From contig CABYNS010000007.1 in NCBI GenBank assembly GCA_902520335.1, positions 1 through 43,495 of the forward strand: a DNA stretch of 43,495 nt, read 5' to 3'. The translations under genes and the position numbers were made by a program. Below the pieces are notes generated by a model. It was not told the DNA's origin. It did no database searches and saw only the letters and a program-made list of their open reading frames with translations. Positions 1 through 8,679 of the stretch are shown in pieces (the first letter of the stretch is position 1; every line of letters begins with the position of its first letter). The DNA is from an uncultured Pelagibacteraceae bacterium (GTDB taxonomy: Bacteria > Pseudomonadota > Alphaproteobacteria > Pelagibacterales > Pelagibacteraceae).

Positions 1-46
1 TTTTACTCATATATAGCATTATCTCGTATAGATTGTATTAAAATTT

Positions 47-1501
47 ATGAATATAAAAATAAACTTTAAAAAACAAGTTTTTAATAGACCCAACGAAAAT
101 TTAATATTTTTTGTTGATGAAAACTTCAATATTTCAAGCTTAAAGAAAAGTATTTCTAACTCTGATTATTCTTATGTTTCTGATTTAATAAAGACCAGAG
201 ATACTAAAAAGAAGATAATTACATTTAATATTAGCTCAAAGAAAAAAATTATTTTAGTTTCCATAAATAAGAACATCACCAATTCTGAAATAGAAAATTT
301 AGGCGCAGATTGTTACAATATTATAAAGGAATTAAAGAAATCAAATTTTTTTATCAATTCTGATACTATAATACAAAATACAAAAAATCTTGTTGGACAT
401 TTTTTGCACGGTATAAGACTTAAATCTTATTTGTTCGAAAAATATAAATCAAATAAAACTAAAAAAAATATTGATATAAATATATTTGGTAAAAATATAC
501 CAACCGCAAAAGATCAGGTAAAGTTTAATGCGATCGAGGAAGGTACATTTTATGCAAGAGACTTAGTATCAGAGCCTGGGAACGTACTACATCCTGATGA
601 GTATGCTAAAAGGATAAATTCTTTAAAAAAATTTGGTTTGAAAATAAATGTTTATGATGAAAAGAAATTAAAAAAATTAGGTATGAATACTTTACTTGGT
701 GTTGGTCAAGGAAGTACTAGAGGATCATATCTTGTAACTATGGAATGGAAGGGTTTAAGAAATAAATCTAAACCTTTAGCTTTTGTTGGAAAAGGTGTCT
801 GTTTTGATACTGGAGGTATATCTTTGAAACCTGCAAAATTTATGGAAGACATGACATATGATATGGCTGGCTCTGCGGTAGTCGTAGGATTAATGAAAAG
901 TTTAGCTCTGAGGAAGGCAAAAGTAAATGCAATTGGAGTTGTCGGCCTTGTAGAAAATATGCCCGGAGGTAATGCGCAAAGACCAGGAGATATTGTTAAG
1001 TCTTATAGTGGTAAGACTGTTGAAATATTAAATACAGATGCAGAAGGTAGATTAGTACTTGCGGATGCAATAACTTATACAGAAAAAAAATTTAAGCCAA
1101 AATTTATTGTAGATTTAGCAACTTTAACTGGAGCAATTATTGTTTCACTTGGTTCTGAATATGCAGGACTTTTTTCTAACGATGATAAACTATCTAAACA
1201 GCTAATTGATGCTGGTGAAAATGTTGAGGAAAAAGTTTGGAGAATGCCCCTTAATAAAAATTATGATAAATTAATCGACTCTAAAAATGCAGATATGCAA
1301 AATATAAATTATGTTGGAGGTGCAGGATCAACTACTGCTGCTCAATTTTTACAAAGATTTATCTTAAATAAAACACCTTGGGCTCATTTGGATATTGCCG
1401 GTATGGCTTTTTCTAAATATGGTGGAGCCTTAAATTCCGGTGGTGCAACAGGATACGGGGTAAGATTATTGAACAAACTTATAGAGGACAATTATGAGTA
1501 A
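47..1501 (+). CDS. pepA: Leucyl aminopeptidase (M17 family)
   Basis: Cytosolic metallo-aminopeptidase that removes N-terminal residues from peptides. The protein has 484 residues, normal for PepA. The M17 signature NTDAEGRL lies at residues 329-336, and the metal/active-site segment around GKGVCFDTGGISLKP precedes it. The N-terminal third is the variable, non-catalytic domain and is lysine-rich. Only 46 bases lie upstream, so the promoter cannot be judged. The last 8 bases overlap the start of ndk, so the two genes are probably cotranscribed. All recognisable catalytic segments are present and the gene looks intact. Confidence 0.96.
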   Translation: MNIKINFKKQVFNRPNENLIFFVDENFNISSLKKSISNSDYSYVSDLIKTRDTKKKIITFNISSKKKIILVSINKNITNSEIENLGADCYNIIKELKKSNFFINSDTIIQNTKNLVGHFLHGIRLKSYLFEKYKSNKTKKNIDINIFGKNIPTAKDQVKFNAIEEGTFYARDLVSEPGNVLHPDEYAKRINSLKKFGLKINVYDEKKLKKLGMNTLLGVGQGSTRGSYLVTMEWKGLRNKSKPLAFVGKGVCFDTGGISLKPAKFMEDMTYDMAGSAVVVGLMKSLALRKAKVNAIGVVGLVENMPGGNAQRPGDIVKSYSGKTVEILNTDAEGRLVLADAITYTEKKFKPKFIVDLATLTGAIIVSLGSEYAGLFSNDDKLSKQLIDAGENVEEKVWRMPLNKNYDKLIDSKNADMQNINYVGGAGSTTAAQFLQRFILNKTPWAHLDIAGMAFSKYGGALNSGGATGYGVRLLNKLIEDNYE

Positions 1502-1904
1502 TATCGAACAAACGTTATCAATCATTAAACCAGATGCAGTAGAGAGAAATCTTGAAAATGAAATTAAGGAAATATTTAAAAAAAAAGGTTTTTCAATTTT
1601 AAAAGAAAAAAAAATTCAAATTGAGAAATCAGAGGCTGAAAAATTTTATAAAGTTCATGAAACAAAACCATTTTATGATGATTTATGCAACTATCTCTCA
1701 TCAGGCCCTATTATTGTTATGATTCTTGAAAAAGAGAATGCAGTCTTGGGAAATAGAGAATTGATGGGAGCTACAAATCCAAAAGATGCACAGGAAGGAA
1801 CAATTAGAAAAAAATATGGAATTTCAATTGATAAAAATTCTGTGCATGGATCCGATAGTATTGATAACGCTAAAATTGAAATAGATTTTTTCTTTAAGGA
1901 CTGA
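1494..1904 (+). CDS. ndk: Nucleoside diphosphate kinase
   Basis: Transfers the gamma phosphate between nucleoside triphosphates and diphosphates through a phosphohistidine. The 136-residue protein starts SNIEQTLSIIKPDAVERN, the typical Ndk N-terminus. The catalytic histidine is H118 in NSVHGSDS. The length is at the short end of the normal bacterial range (about 140). It overlaps pepA by 8 bases. Its stop codon lies inside the reconstructed 3' end of the opposing purN, so the two converge without an intergenic terminator. Confidence 0.97.
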   Translation: MSNIEQTLSIIKPDAVERNLENEIKEIFKKKGFSILKEKKIQIEKSEAEKFYKVHETKPFYDDLCNYLSSGPIIVMILEKENAVLGNRELMGATNPKDAQEGTIRKKYGISIDKNSVHGSDSIDNAKIEIDFFFKD

Positions 1905-2458
1905 ATATTTTGAGAATTGCTTTAGGATAAAGCTTATGCTCTTGAAGTAATATTTTTTTACTCAAGGTTTTTTTTGGTTTCATTTTTTATAATTCTAACC
2001 TTCTTTTGAAGTATAATTTTACCAGAATCAAGTCTCGCATTTACAAAATGAACAGTACAGCCTGAATATTTTTCATTGTTATCCAAAGCTCTTTGATGAG
2101 TATTTAATCCTTTATACTTAGGAAGTAATGAGGGATGAATATTAATAATTTTACCTTTAAATTTCTTAATAAAATTTCTAGATAAAATTTTCATAAATCC
2201 TGCTAAACATATCATCTTAATTTCATACTCTTTTAAAACAACAAGTATCTGATTTTCAATTTTATGTTTTTTCTTAAAATTAAATACTTTTTTTTTTATC
2301 TTATTTATTTTACCAAGATTTAAACCCTTAGCTTTAGGATTATTTGAGATTATCAAATTAATAGAAATTGGCGATTTTTTTGTTTTTGAAAATTTTATTA
2401 AAGACTTTAAATTACTTCCGGTACCAGAAATAAAAAACTGCAGTCTTAATCTTTTTAT
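1894..2458 (-). pseudogene. purN: Phosphoribosylglycinamide formyltransferase, frameshifted and lacking a normal start
   Basis: GAR transformylase of purine synthesis. The uninterrupted frame covers 1958-2356 (TTG start, 132 codons), but homology extends both ways. Upstream in frame are codons for FFISGTGSNLKSLIKFS, the PurN N-terminus, back to an ATA at 2458 that overlaps the purM stop. No ATG, GTG or TTG exists there after the in-frame stop at 2467. Downstream, the frame hits a stop after the 8-base A run (T run 1968-1975 on the plus strand). Removing one A continues it as TLSKKILLQEHKLYPKAI to a stop at 1894, the expected PurN C-terminus. The catalytic core (NIHPSLLP, and D in DSGKI) is intact. 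It could be a recent pseudogene, a sequencing error, or a gene rescued by slippage. The repaired product would have about 187 residues. Confidence 0.8.
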
Positions 2459-3483
2459 AGCCAGTTAACTTTACCATTAAGACTTACTTTTTTTCTATTT
2501 TTAGAAATTTTGCCAATTATATAAGGTTTATATTCTTTTAAAAAAAACTTATTAATTTTTTTTATATTTTTAGGATTTATTATTAAACAAAATCCAACTC
2601 CACAATTAAAAGTTTTAAGCATTTCCCTGTCACTGATCTTATTTTTTTTGAGCCAATTAAAAATCTTAAGAGGTTTAATCTTATTCAAATCTATTTCTGC
2701 ACATAAGTTATCTGGTATAACTCTACTAATATTATCAACCAACCCACCACCAGTAATATTAGCACAACCATTTAACAAATTTCCTTTTACAAGATTTAAT
2801 ATTTCTTTTACATAAATTCTGGTTGGCTTTATTAATTCTTTTTTAAGAAAAGGATTTTTTTTTATATTTATTTTTTTTATTTTCAACAGATGTCTAACCA
2901 GTGAATAACCATTTGAATGTAACCCACTAGATGGAACAGCTAAAATTAAATCTCCCTTTTTAATCTTATTTTTATAAAGTATCTTTTTTTTATCTGTAAT
3001 TCCAACAGCGAAACCAGCTACATCAAATTTACCTTTTGCATAAGTATCTGGCATTTCGGCAGTCTCACCACCAACCAAACTACATTGTGCAATATTACAC
3101 CCTTTGACTATTCCACGAATTATTGATTTCATTTTTTTTAAATCAATTTTATTAATTGAAATGTAGTCTAAAAAAAATAAAGGTTTTGCTCCTTGTACAA
3201 TTAAATCATTTACACTCATAGCAACTAGATCTATTCCTATAGTGTCATATTTATTTAGTAAGTTTGCGATCTCTATTTTGGTTCCCACTCCATCAGTACA
3301 AGCCACTATTTTTGGACTTTTTATATTTTTTGGCAAATCTGTGACCGAACCAAAGCCACCAATATTAGCATTCTTTTTATTACCTCTCTTTTTTGATGAA
3401 ATACTGGATATGAAACTTACAAATTTATCTGCAGCATCAATATTGACCCCACTTTTTTTATAGGTATAGAGATTTTTATTCAT
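2455..3483 (-). CDS. purM: Phosphoribosylformylglycinamidine cyclo-ligase
   Basis: AIR synthetase; closes the imidazole ring in purine synthesis using ATP. The 342-residue protein has the family landmarks in order: the N-terminal GVNIDAADKFV, the ACTDGVGTKIEIA segment, VGGETAEMPDTY, and SSGLHSNGYSLVR. It lies immediately upstream of purN on the same strand, the standard purMN arrangement. Its TAA stop overlaps the purN frame as ATAA where an ATGA coupling would be expected. Many long A runs occur, but the frame is intact. Confidence 0.95.
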   Translation of the reverse strand: MNKNLYTYKKSGVNIDAADKFVSFISSISSKKRGNKKNANIGGFGSVTDLPKNIKSPKIVACTDGVGTKIEIANLLNKYDTIGIDLVAMSVNDLIVQGAKPLFFLDYISINKIDLKKMKSIIRGIVKGCNIAQCSLVGGETAEMPDTYAKGKFDVAGFAVGITDKKKILYKNKIKKGDLILAVPSSGLHSNGYSLVRHLLKIKKINIKKNPFLKKELIKPTRIYVKEILNLVKGNLLNGCANITGGGLVDNISRVIPDNLCAEIDLNKIKPLKIFNWLKKNKISDREMLKTFNCGVGFCLIINPKNIKKINKFFLKEYKPYIIGKISKNRKKVSLNGKVNWL

Positions 3484-3506
3484 TAATATAGGTTTTAAAT
3501 TTAAGT

Positions 3507-4569
3507 ATGTATTATATCAAACGTTTATATATTTTTTTTTTCTATTCTAGCTTTAATAATATTTTTTTTTTCCACAGAAGTTGTTAAAGCAAAATCTTTT
3601 GAAATCAATGATATTGAAATTTCCCAGCCATTTGAAATTAATTTTGATAAAAATAAAGTAATTGATTTGGGGTTTAAGAAAGCTTTTTTTGAATTAGTCT
3701 ATTCTTTAATCAAATCGCCAGATTTTAAAAAAATTGACAATATTAGGTTAAATGAAATCAAAAGTATGATTGAAACATTCTCGATTAAAGAAGAAAAATT
3801 TATAGATCAAAAATATTATGTAAATCTTGGTGTTTCATTTAATAAAAAAAAAATTTTTAGATATTTAGAAAAAAAGAATATTTTTCCATCACGAATACTT
3901 AAAGAGCAATTTTTATTTATCCCAATCATAATAAATGAAAAGGGAAATGATATTTCAATTTTTTCAAATAATCCAATTTATGCTAATTGGAATAAAACAA
4001 ATAAAAGGTATCAATTAATAAAATATTTACTCCCCTCAGAGGACCTTGAAGACTTAAATTTTATCAAAGAAAAATTAGATGTAATAGAAACTTATGATTT
4101 TAATGAGATTACAAAAAAATATTTTTTAAAGAATTCTATCATTTCACTAATTTTTAAAAGTAGAAATGAAGTAAGAATTTTAACAAAAATTTATAACGAT
4201 AAAAATGAGATAATAAAGAATGATACTTTTAAGAATATAAATATAGATAACGAAACAGACCTTAATTTCTTAATCGGGAATTTGAAAAATTTATTTGAAG
4301 ATACTTGGAAAAAATTGAATGAAATAAATACTTCAATAAAAGTTCCTATTACAATTAAGATTAAAAATGATGAATTAAAAAAATCAAATAATTTTGAGTT
4401 ATTTTTAAATGAAATAGATATGGTTAGTGATTATTCTGTAGAAAAATTTGATAAAGAATTCATATTTTATGAAGTTTTATTTAATGGAACAGTTCAAAAT
4501 TTCATTAATATAATGAAAAATAATAAATATAATTTAAATACGCAAAAAAAAGTTTGGATGATTGAATGA
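3507..4569 (+). CDS. Exported DUF2066-like protein with signal peptide split by a T10 run
   Basis: I recognise this mainly by position (between purM and hdaA in alphaproteobacteria) and by resemblance to DUF2066; its function is unknown. The uninterrupted frame from a TTG at 3667 gives 300 residues, but that start is poor. In the same frame upstream lie a hydrophobic stretch SILALIIFFFSTEVVKA, a classic signal-peptide core and cleavage site, then SFEINDIEISQPFEINFDK. No standard start opens that frame. An ATG at 3507 encoding MYYIKRLYIFF would supply the positively charged n-region, but only if one T is removed from the ten-T run at 3532-3541. The repaired protein would have about 353 residues. 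The gene overlaps hdaA by 4 bases (ATGA). Confidence 0.65.
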
Positions 4570-5228
4570 GAGACTTAGATCAAACAATAATCAAATTTGA
4601 TTATGATAAAAATTTTAAAAATGATGATTTTTATCTTTCTAAAAGCAATAAACACGTTTTTGATTTTTTAAACCTCTGGCCAAAATGGGAGAGAAATTTT
4701 GTTAATGTCACGGGGGAAAAGCTCTGTGGGAAAACTCATTTAATGAATATTTTTTTACATAAAAACAAAGGCATAAAGTTTGAGGCTAAATCATTAAAAA
4801 ATGATCATTTAAAAAACATAAAGATTTATGAGAACATTGTAATTGAAAACTTATCTTCAGATGTTAATGAAAGATTACTCTACAGTCTTTTAAATTTAAT
4901 TGAACAAGATAATAAATTTATTATTGTTACTTCTACAGAACCAATAATTAAAATCGGTTTTGACTTAAAAGATTTACGGTCTAGAGCAAAAAATTTTATT
5001 TTATTAAATATTGAAAAACCTGATGATGAGTTAATATTTGCTATTATATTAAAAAATTTATCGGATCGGCAAATCTCCTTAGATGATAAATTCATTGAGT
5101 TTATTATCAAAAGAATTGAGAGATCGTATAGCAAAATATATGATTTCATATATAAGATCGATCAATTAAGTTTAAAAAAAAAAAAATCGATTGATTTTAA
5201 AATTATTAAAGAAGTCTTAGGAGAATAA
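4566..5228 (+). CDS. hdaA: DnaA-related replication regulator HdaA/Hda
   Basis: Small AAA+ protein related to DnaA domain III. In the known family it works with the beta clamp to stimulate ATP hydrolysis by DnaA and prevent over-initiation. The 220-residue product has a P-loop-like GEKLCGKT at residues 50-57 and a sensor/arginine segment DLRSRAKNF. It has no DnaA DNA-binding domain IV, as expected for Hda. It overlaps the upstream DUF2066-like gene by 4 bases and is followed directly by aspS. Near the 3' end a 13-base A run (5174-5186) encodes four lysines. The frame continues correctly after it to a normal-looking C-terminus (IKEVLGE). Confidence 0.85.
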   Translation: MRDLDQTIIKFDYDKNFKNDDFYLSKSNKHVFDFLNLWPKWERNFVNVTGEKLCGKTHLMNIFLHKNKGIKFEAKSLKNDHLKNIKIYENIVIENLSSDVNERLLYSLLNLIEQDNKFIIVTSTEPIIKIGFDLKDLRSRAKNFILLNIEKPDDELIFAIILKNLSDRQISLDDKFIEFIIKRIERSYSKIYDFIYKIDQLSLKKKKSIDFKIIKEVLGE

Positions 5229-7013
5229 TTGAATAAATTTAGAACTCATAAATGCAACGAATTAAGAAAAGAAAAAGTCGGAGATAAAGTAACTCTATCA
5301 GGCTGGATAAATAAAAAAAGAGACCATGGAAATCTCTTATTCATAGATTTAAGAGATAATTACGGAATAACACAGTGTATTATAGATAAAGAAAATTCTA
5401 ATTTTAAAAAGTTAGAAAAAATACAATTAGAAACAGTAATTAAAATTGATGGAAAAGTAGTTGAAAGATCAAAGGACTCAATTAATAAAGATATTGAAAC
5501 TGGAGAAATTGAGGTAGTAATAAAAAATTTTCTAATTCTTGGTGAATGCAAAGAACTACCTTTACCAGTTTTTACTGATCGAGAATATGCAGAAGAAATA
5601 AGACTAAAGTATCGTTTTTTAGATTTAAGAAGAAAAAAAATTCATGAAAATATCATACTAAGATCAAAAGTAATTTCATTTATTAGAAATGAAATGAATA
5701 AGTTAGGATTCTTAGAATTTCAAACACCAATCTTGACTTCATCAAGTCCAGAAGGAGCAAGAGATTTTTTAGTACCAAGTAGATTAAATCCTGGTAAATT
5801 TTATGCACTTCCCCAAGCACCACAACAATTCAAACAATTAGTAATGGTCTCTGGCTTTGATAAGTATTTTCAGATTGCTCCTTGTTTTAGAGACGAAGAC
5901 GCAAGAGCAGATAGAAGTCCTGGGGAATTCTATCAATTAGATTTAGAAATGTCTTTTGTTGAGCAAGAAGATGTATTTAATGTAGTAGAGAAGTTATTTG
6001 TTAATACATTCAAAAAGTTCTCAAATAAAGAATTATTGTTTAATCATTTTCCAAGAATTTCATTTAAAGAATCAATGATTAAATATGGAACAGATAAACC
6101 AGATTTAAGAAATCCATTAATTATTAGTGACATCACTGAAATTTTTTTAAGAGAAGATGTTTCTTTTGAAATATTTAAAAAACTAGTTAAATCTGGATCT
6201 AAAGTCAGATGCATTGTTACAAAAAATACAAAAGATAAACCGCGAAGTTTTTTTGATAATATTGATAAATGGGCTAAAGAGCAAGGCGCTTCAGGACTTG
6301 CTTATTTTACAATTGAAAAAGAGAAAGAAATTTCAGCGAAAGGGCCAGTAGGTAAATTTTTTTCAAAAGATTCATTAAATGAAATAATGATTAAAACTGA
6401 AGCAAAAGTAGGTGATAGTATTTTTCTTGCTTGTGGTAAATTAGAAGAAGTAGAAAAGATAACTGCATTAGCTAGAGATAAAATTGGAAAAGATTTAGGT
6501 TTAATCGATGAAAACATATTCGCATTCTGCTGGATTGTAGATTATCCAATGTATGAAATAGATAATCAAACAAACAAAATTAAATTTAGTCACAATCCTT
6601 TTTCAATGCCGCAAGGAGATATTAACAAAATTAATTTTAATAAACCCTTAGAAATACTCGCATATCAATATGATATTGTATGCAATGGAATAGAATTATC
6701 TTCAGGTGCAATTAGAAACCATATACCGGATCTAATGTATAAATTATTTGATGTTGCAGGCTATTCGAAATCTGATGTTGATCAAAAATTTAGTGGAATG
6801 ATAAACGCCTTAAGTTATGGTGCTCCACCTCATGGAGGCATTGCTCCAGGAATTGATAGAATAATTATGTTGCTAGCAAATGAAAAAAATATTCGAGAAG
6901 TTACAATGTTTCCAATGAATCAAAATGCACAGGATTTAATGATGGATGCACCTTCAAATGTAAGTGAAAATCAACTTAAAGAATTAAATTTATCTTTAAA
7001 AATTAAAAAATAA
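5229..7013 (+). CDS. aspS: Aspartyl-tRNA synthetase (bacterial type, possibly non-discriminating)
   Basis: Class II synthetase charging tRNA-Asp. The 594-residue protein has an N-terminal OB-fold anticodon domain, a class II catalytic core (for example FRDEDARADRSPGEFYQLD), the bacterial GAD insertion and the C-terminal motif 3 region GIAPGIDRIIM. I chose the TTG start at 5229, directly after the hdaA stop, because AGGAG lies just upstream and the N-terminus MNKFRTHKCNEL matches the family. The OB-fold loop reads KKRDHG, with H33 where E. coli has leucine. Histidine there is associated with enzymes that also charge tRNA-Asn. The gene abuts the opposing nrdJ-like gene with no spacer. Confidence 0.96.
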   Translation: MNKFRTHKCNELRKEKVGDKVTLSGWINKKRDHGNLLFIDLRDNYGITQCIIDKENSNFKKLEKIQLETVIKIDGKVVERSKDSINKDIETGEIEVVIKNFLILGECKELPLPVFTDREYAEEIRLKYRFLDLRRKKIHENIILRSKVISFIRNEMNKLGFLEFQTPILTSSSPEGARDFLVPSRLNPGKFYALPQAPQQFKQLVMVSGFDKYFQIAPCFRDEDARADRSPGEFYQLDLEMSFVEQEDVFNVVEKLFVNTFKKFSNKELLFNHFPRISFKESMIKYGTDKPDLRNPLIISDITEIFLREDVSFEIFKKLVKSGSKVRCIVTKNTKDKPRSFFDNIDKWAKEQGASGLAYFTIEKEKEISAKGPVGKFFSKDSLNEIMIKTEAKVGDSIFLACGKLEEVEKITALARDKIGKDLGLIDENIFAFCWIVDYPMYEIDNQTNKIKFSHNPFSMPQGDINKINFNKPLEILAYQYDIVCNGIELSSGAIRNHIPDLMYKLFDVAGYSKSDVDQKFSGMINALSYGAPPHGGIAPGIDRIIMLLANEKNIREVTMFPMNQNAQDLMMDAPSNVSENQLKELNLSLKIKK

Positions 7014-7838
7014 TTATTTTTTACCTTTTAGATTGATTTTAACATCTGATAAATCTACCAGATTTTTTTTGTAATTATTTCTAACAAATCCTTTGCTTGT
7101 TATATCTTTTACAATTTTCAGTAATTGATTTTGTTCATCAGAGCTTTTTTCATCTGCAGATGAAACTTCTAAATTACCAATTGATGGAGTATGTGCTAAA
7201 TCCTCTCTATTTAGATAAGAAATTGCTAGTTCTCTGAATATATAATCTAAAATTGAAGAAGCACTTAAAATTCTGTCATTTCCATTCACTTTGCCAGAAG
7301 GTTCAAATTTAGTACCTATAAAGGCACTTACAAACTCATCTAATGGAACCCCGTATTGAAGACCCAGTGAAACAGCGATTGCAAAATTATTCATTAAAGC
7401 TTTAACTAGCTCTCCCTCTTTTCTTGTATCAATAAAGATTTCTCCAATTTTACCGTCTTCATACTCGCCAGTATGTAAATAAACTTTATGATCGCCAATA
7501 GTTGCTTTTTGAATATAACCTTTTCTTCTATCTGGCATACTAAATCTTTTTCCAGAATTATCAGATTTTACAAAAGATTGAGAAACTATTTTTTCAACAT
7601 TTGTAGTTTTGTTTTCACTTAGAGTTTGAACTAAGTCAATTTTTTTATTTTGATCATTTTTTTTATTAGTAGGATCAAGACTTTTTGTTTTTCTGTTATC
7701 TAATTTAACATCCAGAACTTCAAATTTTCCATCATCTCTTTTTTCAAGATTCTTTAGTTCTGTTTCATTAATATCGTCTAAATAGTGATTTACTTTAAAA
7801 GTGCACGTATAATAAGTTTCTACAAGATATTTTGACAT
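7014..7838 (-). CDS. Free-standing C-terminal domain of class II ribonucleotide reductase (NrdJb-like)
   Basis: Residues 96-216 closely match the C-terminal region of alphaproteobacterial B12-dependent ribonucleotide reductase: [12 protein letters not shown], the [13 protein letters not shown] strand, [19 protein letters not shown], then [18 protein letters not shown] and [22 protein letters not shown]. The catalytic ten-stranded barrel is absent. In some bacteria class II reductase is split into NrdJa and NrdJb, and this looks like NrdJb without NrdJa beside it. A separate N-terminal block (about residues 1-52) and a charged linker precede the domain. The only cysteine is C12, so there is no C-terminal redox pair. 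The gene is intact, with 274 residues. Its actual role is unknown. Confidence 0.75.
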   Translation of the reverse strand: MSKYLVETYYTCTFKVNHYLDDINETELKNLEKRDDGKFEVLDVKLDNRKTKSLDPTNKKNDQNKKIDLVQTLSENKTTNVEKIVSQSFVKSDNSGKRFSMPDRRKGYIQKATIGDHKVYLHTGEYEDGKIGEIFIDTRKEGELVKALMNNFAIAVSLGLQYGVPLDEFVSAFIGTKFEPSGKVNGNDRILSASSILDYIFRELAISYLNREDLAHTPSIGNLEVSSADEKSSDEQNQLLKIVKDITSKGFVRNNYKKNLVDLSDVKINLKGKK

Positions 7839-7949
7839 TTTTTCAATCCTTAAATTAAATTTGAATTTTGAATCTTTTTATTTATATACTTTTACATATT
7901 TTAGTCTAATTTAATTTATACAATTTAAAATTGAAATTAAAAAATTAAC

Positions 7950-8309
7950 ATGTTGACTTTCTTAAAAAAAATATTCACTTGGTGGAATCGCGATACATTC
8001 GGTACTAAAATTAAGACTATATTGTTTGGTAAATTTATTGGATCAGATGAGTATGGAAATAAATATTATCAAAGTAGAAAAGGAAAAAGATGGGTAATTT
8101 ATGCAAATGAAATTGATGCATCAAAAATTCCAGTTGAATGGTACTCTTGGATTCATTTTATGCCAAATAAAATTGAAAATATTCATGAATTAGAAAAGTA
8201 TGATTGGCAAAAACCTCATCAATCAAATTTAACTGGTACTGACTCAGCTTATTATCCAAATAAGAACAATAAAGATGCAACTGAAAAAAAATATAAAAGC
8301 TGGAAATAA
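7950..8309 (+). CDS. NADH:ubiquinone oxidoreductase NDUFA12-type subunit
   Basis: Accessory subunit of respiratory complex I, homologous to mitochondrial NDUFA12 (B17.2) and found in alphaproteobacteria. The 119-residue protein is rich in aromatics and has the family features: FTWWNRDTFGTK near the N-terminus, IGSDEYGNKYYQSRKGKRWV in the middle, and PVEWYSWIHFM. It has no signal peptide. It acts at the inner membrane, peripheral to the matrix-side arm by analogy. It overlaps the next gene (DUF2155) by 35 bases, the usual alphaproteobacterial pairing. Confidence 0.93.
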   Translation: MLTFLKKIFTWWNRDTFGTKIKTILFGKFIGSDEYGNKYYQSRKGKRWVIYANEIDASKIPVEWYSWIHFMPNKIENIHELEKYDWQKPHQSNLTGTDSAYYPNKNNKDATEKKYKSWK

Positions 8310-8679
8310 GCTAATTTTATTTTTATTTATATATCTATTTACCATATTTATAACGTTTAAGACTGGTGGAGAAGTAAATCTCGAGGGAAATAATACTGAT
8401 ATAAAAATATTAGATAAGATTAGTTCTAAAAATGAGTTGATAAAATTAGTCAATAATAAGGAATTTATTTATAAAGATTTGTCAATAAAAAGTATTAAAT
8501 GTACAGACGCAAAATTTGATGATAACCCTGAATTAAAGGCTTATATTCAAGTAAGAGATTTAACAAAAAAAGATAGAAATAATGTTTTTGTTTTTAATGG
8601 ATGGATGTTTTCATCAAGCCCCTCTATAGCACCCTTTGATCATCCTGTTTATGATATCTGGCTTGTTAATTGTTACTAA
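8275..8679 (+). CDS. DUF2155 family exported/membrane-anchored protein
   Basis: Protein of 134 residues with one hydrophobic segment (about residues 13-29, LILFLFIYLFTIFITF) acting as signal or anchor. A conserved C-terminal core follows and ends FNGWMFSSSPSIAPFDHPV and YDIWLVNC. This is the DUF2155 pattern; no biochemical function is established that I know of. Cys48 and Cys133 could form a periplasmic disulfide (inference). It starts inside the NDUFA12-type gene. Its TAA overlaps the accC stop by 4 bases on the opposite strand. Confidence 0.88.
   Translation: MQLKKNIKAGNKLILFLFIYLFTIFITFKTGGEVNLEGNNTDIKILDKISSKNELIKLVNNKEFIYKDLSIKSIKCTDAKFDDNPELKAYIQVRDLTKKDRNNVFVFNGWMFSSSPSIAPFDHPVYDIWLVNCY

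Noticed and set aside
1911..1935. Small hairpin GCTTTA/TAAAGC as a terminator between ndk and purN
   Set aside because: Only six base pairs with no U-tract, and it lies within the reconstructed purN coding sequence.
3667..3669. TTG at 3667 as the true start of the DUF2066-like gene
   Set aside because: It would discard an obvious signal peptide and conserved-looking N-terminal residues in the same frame just upstream.
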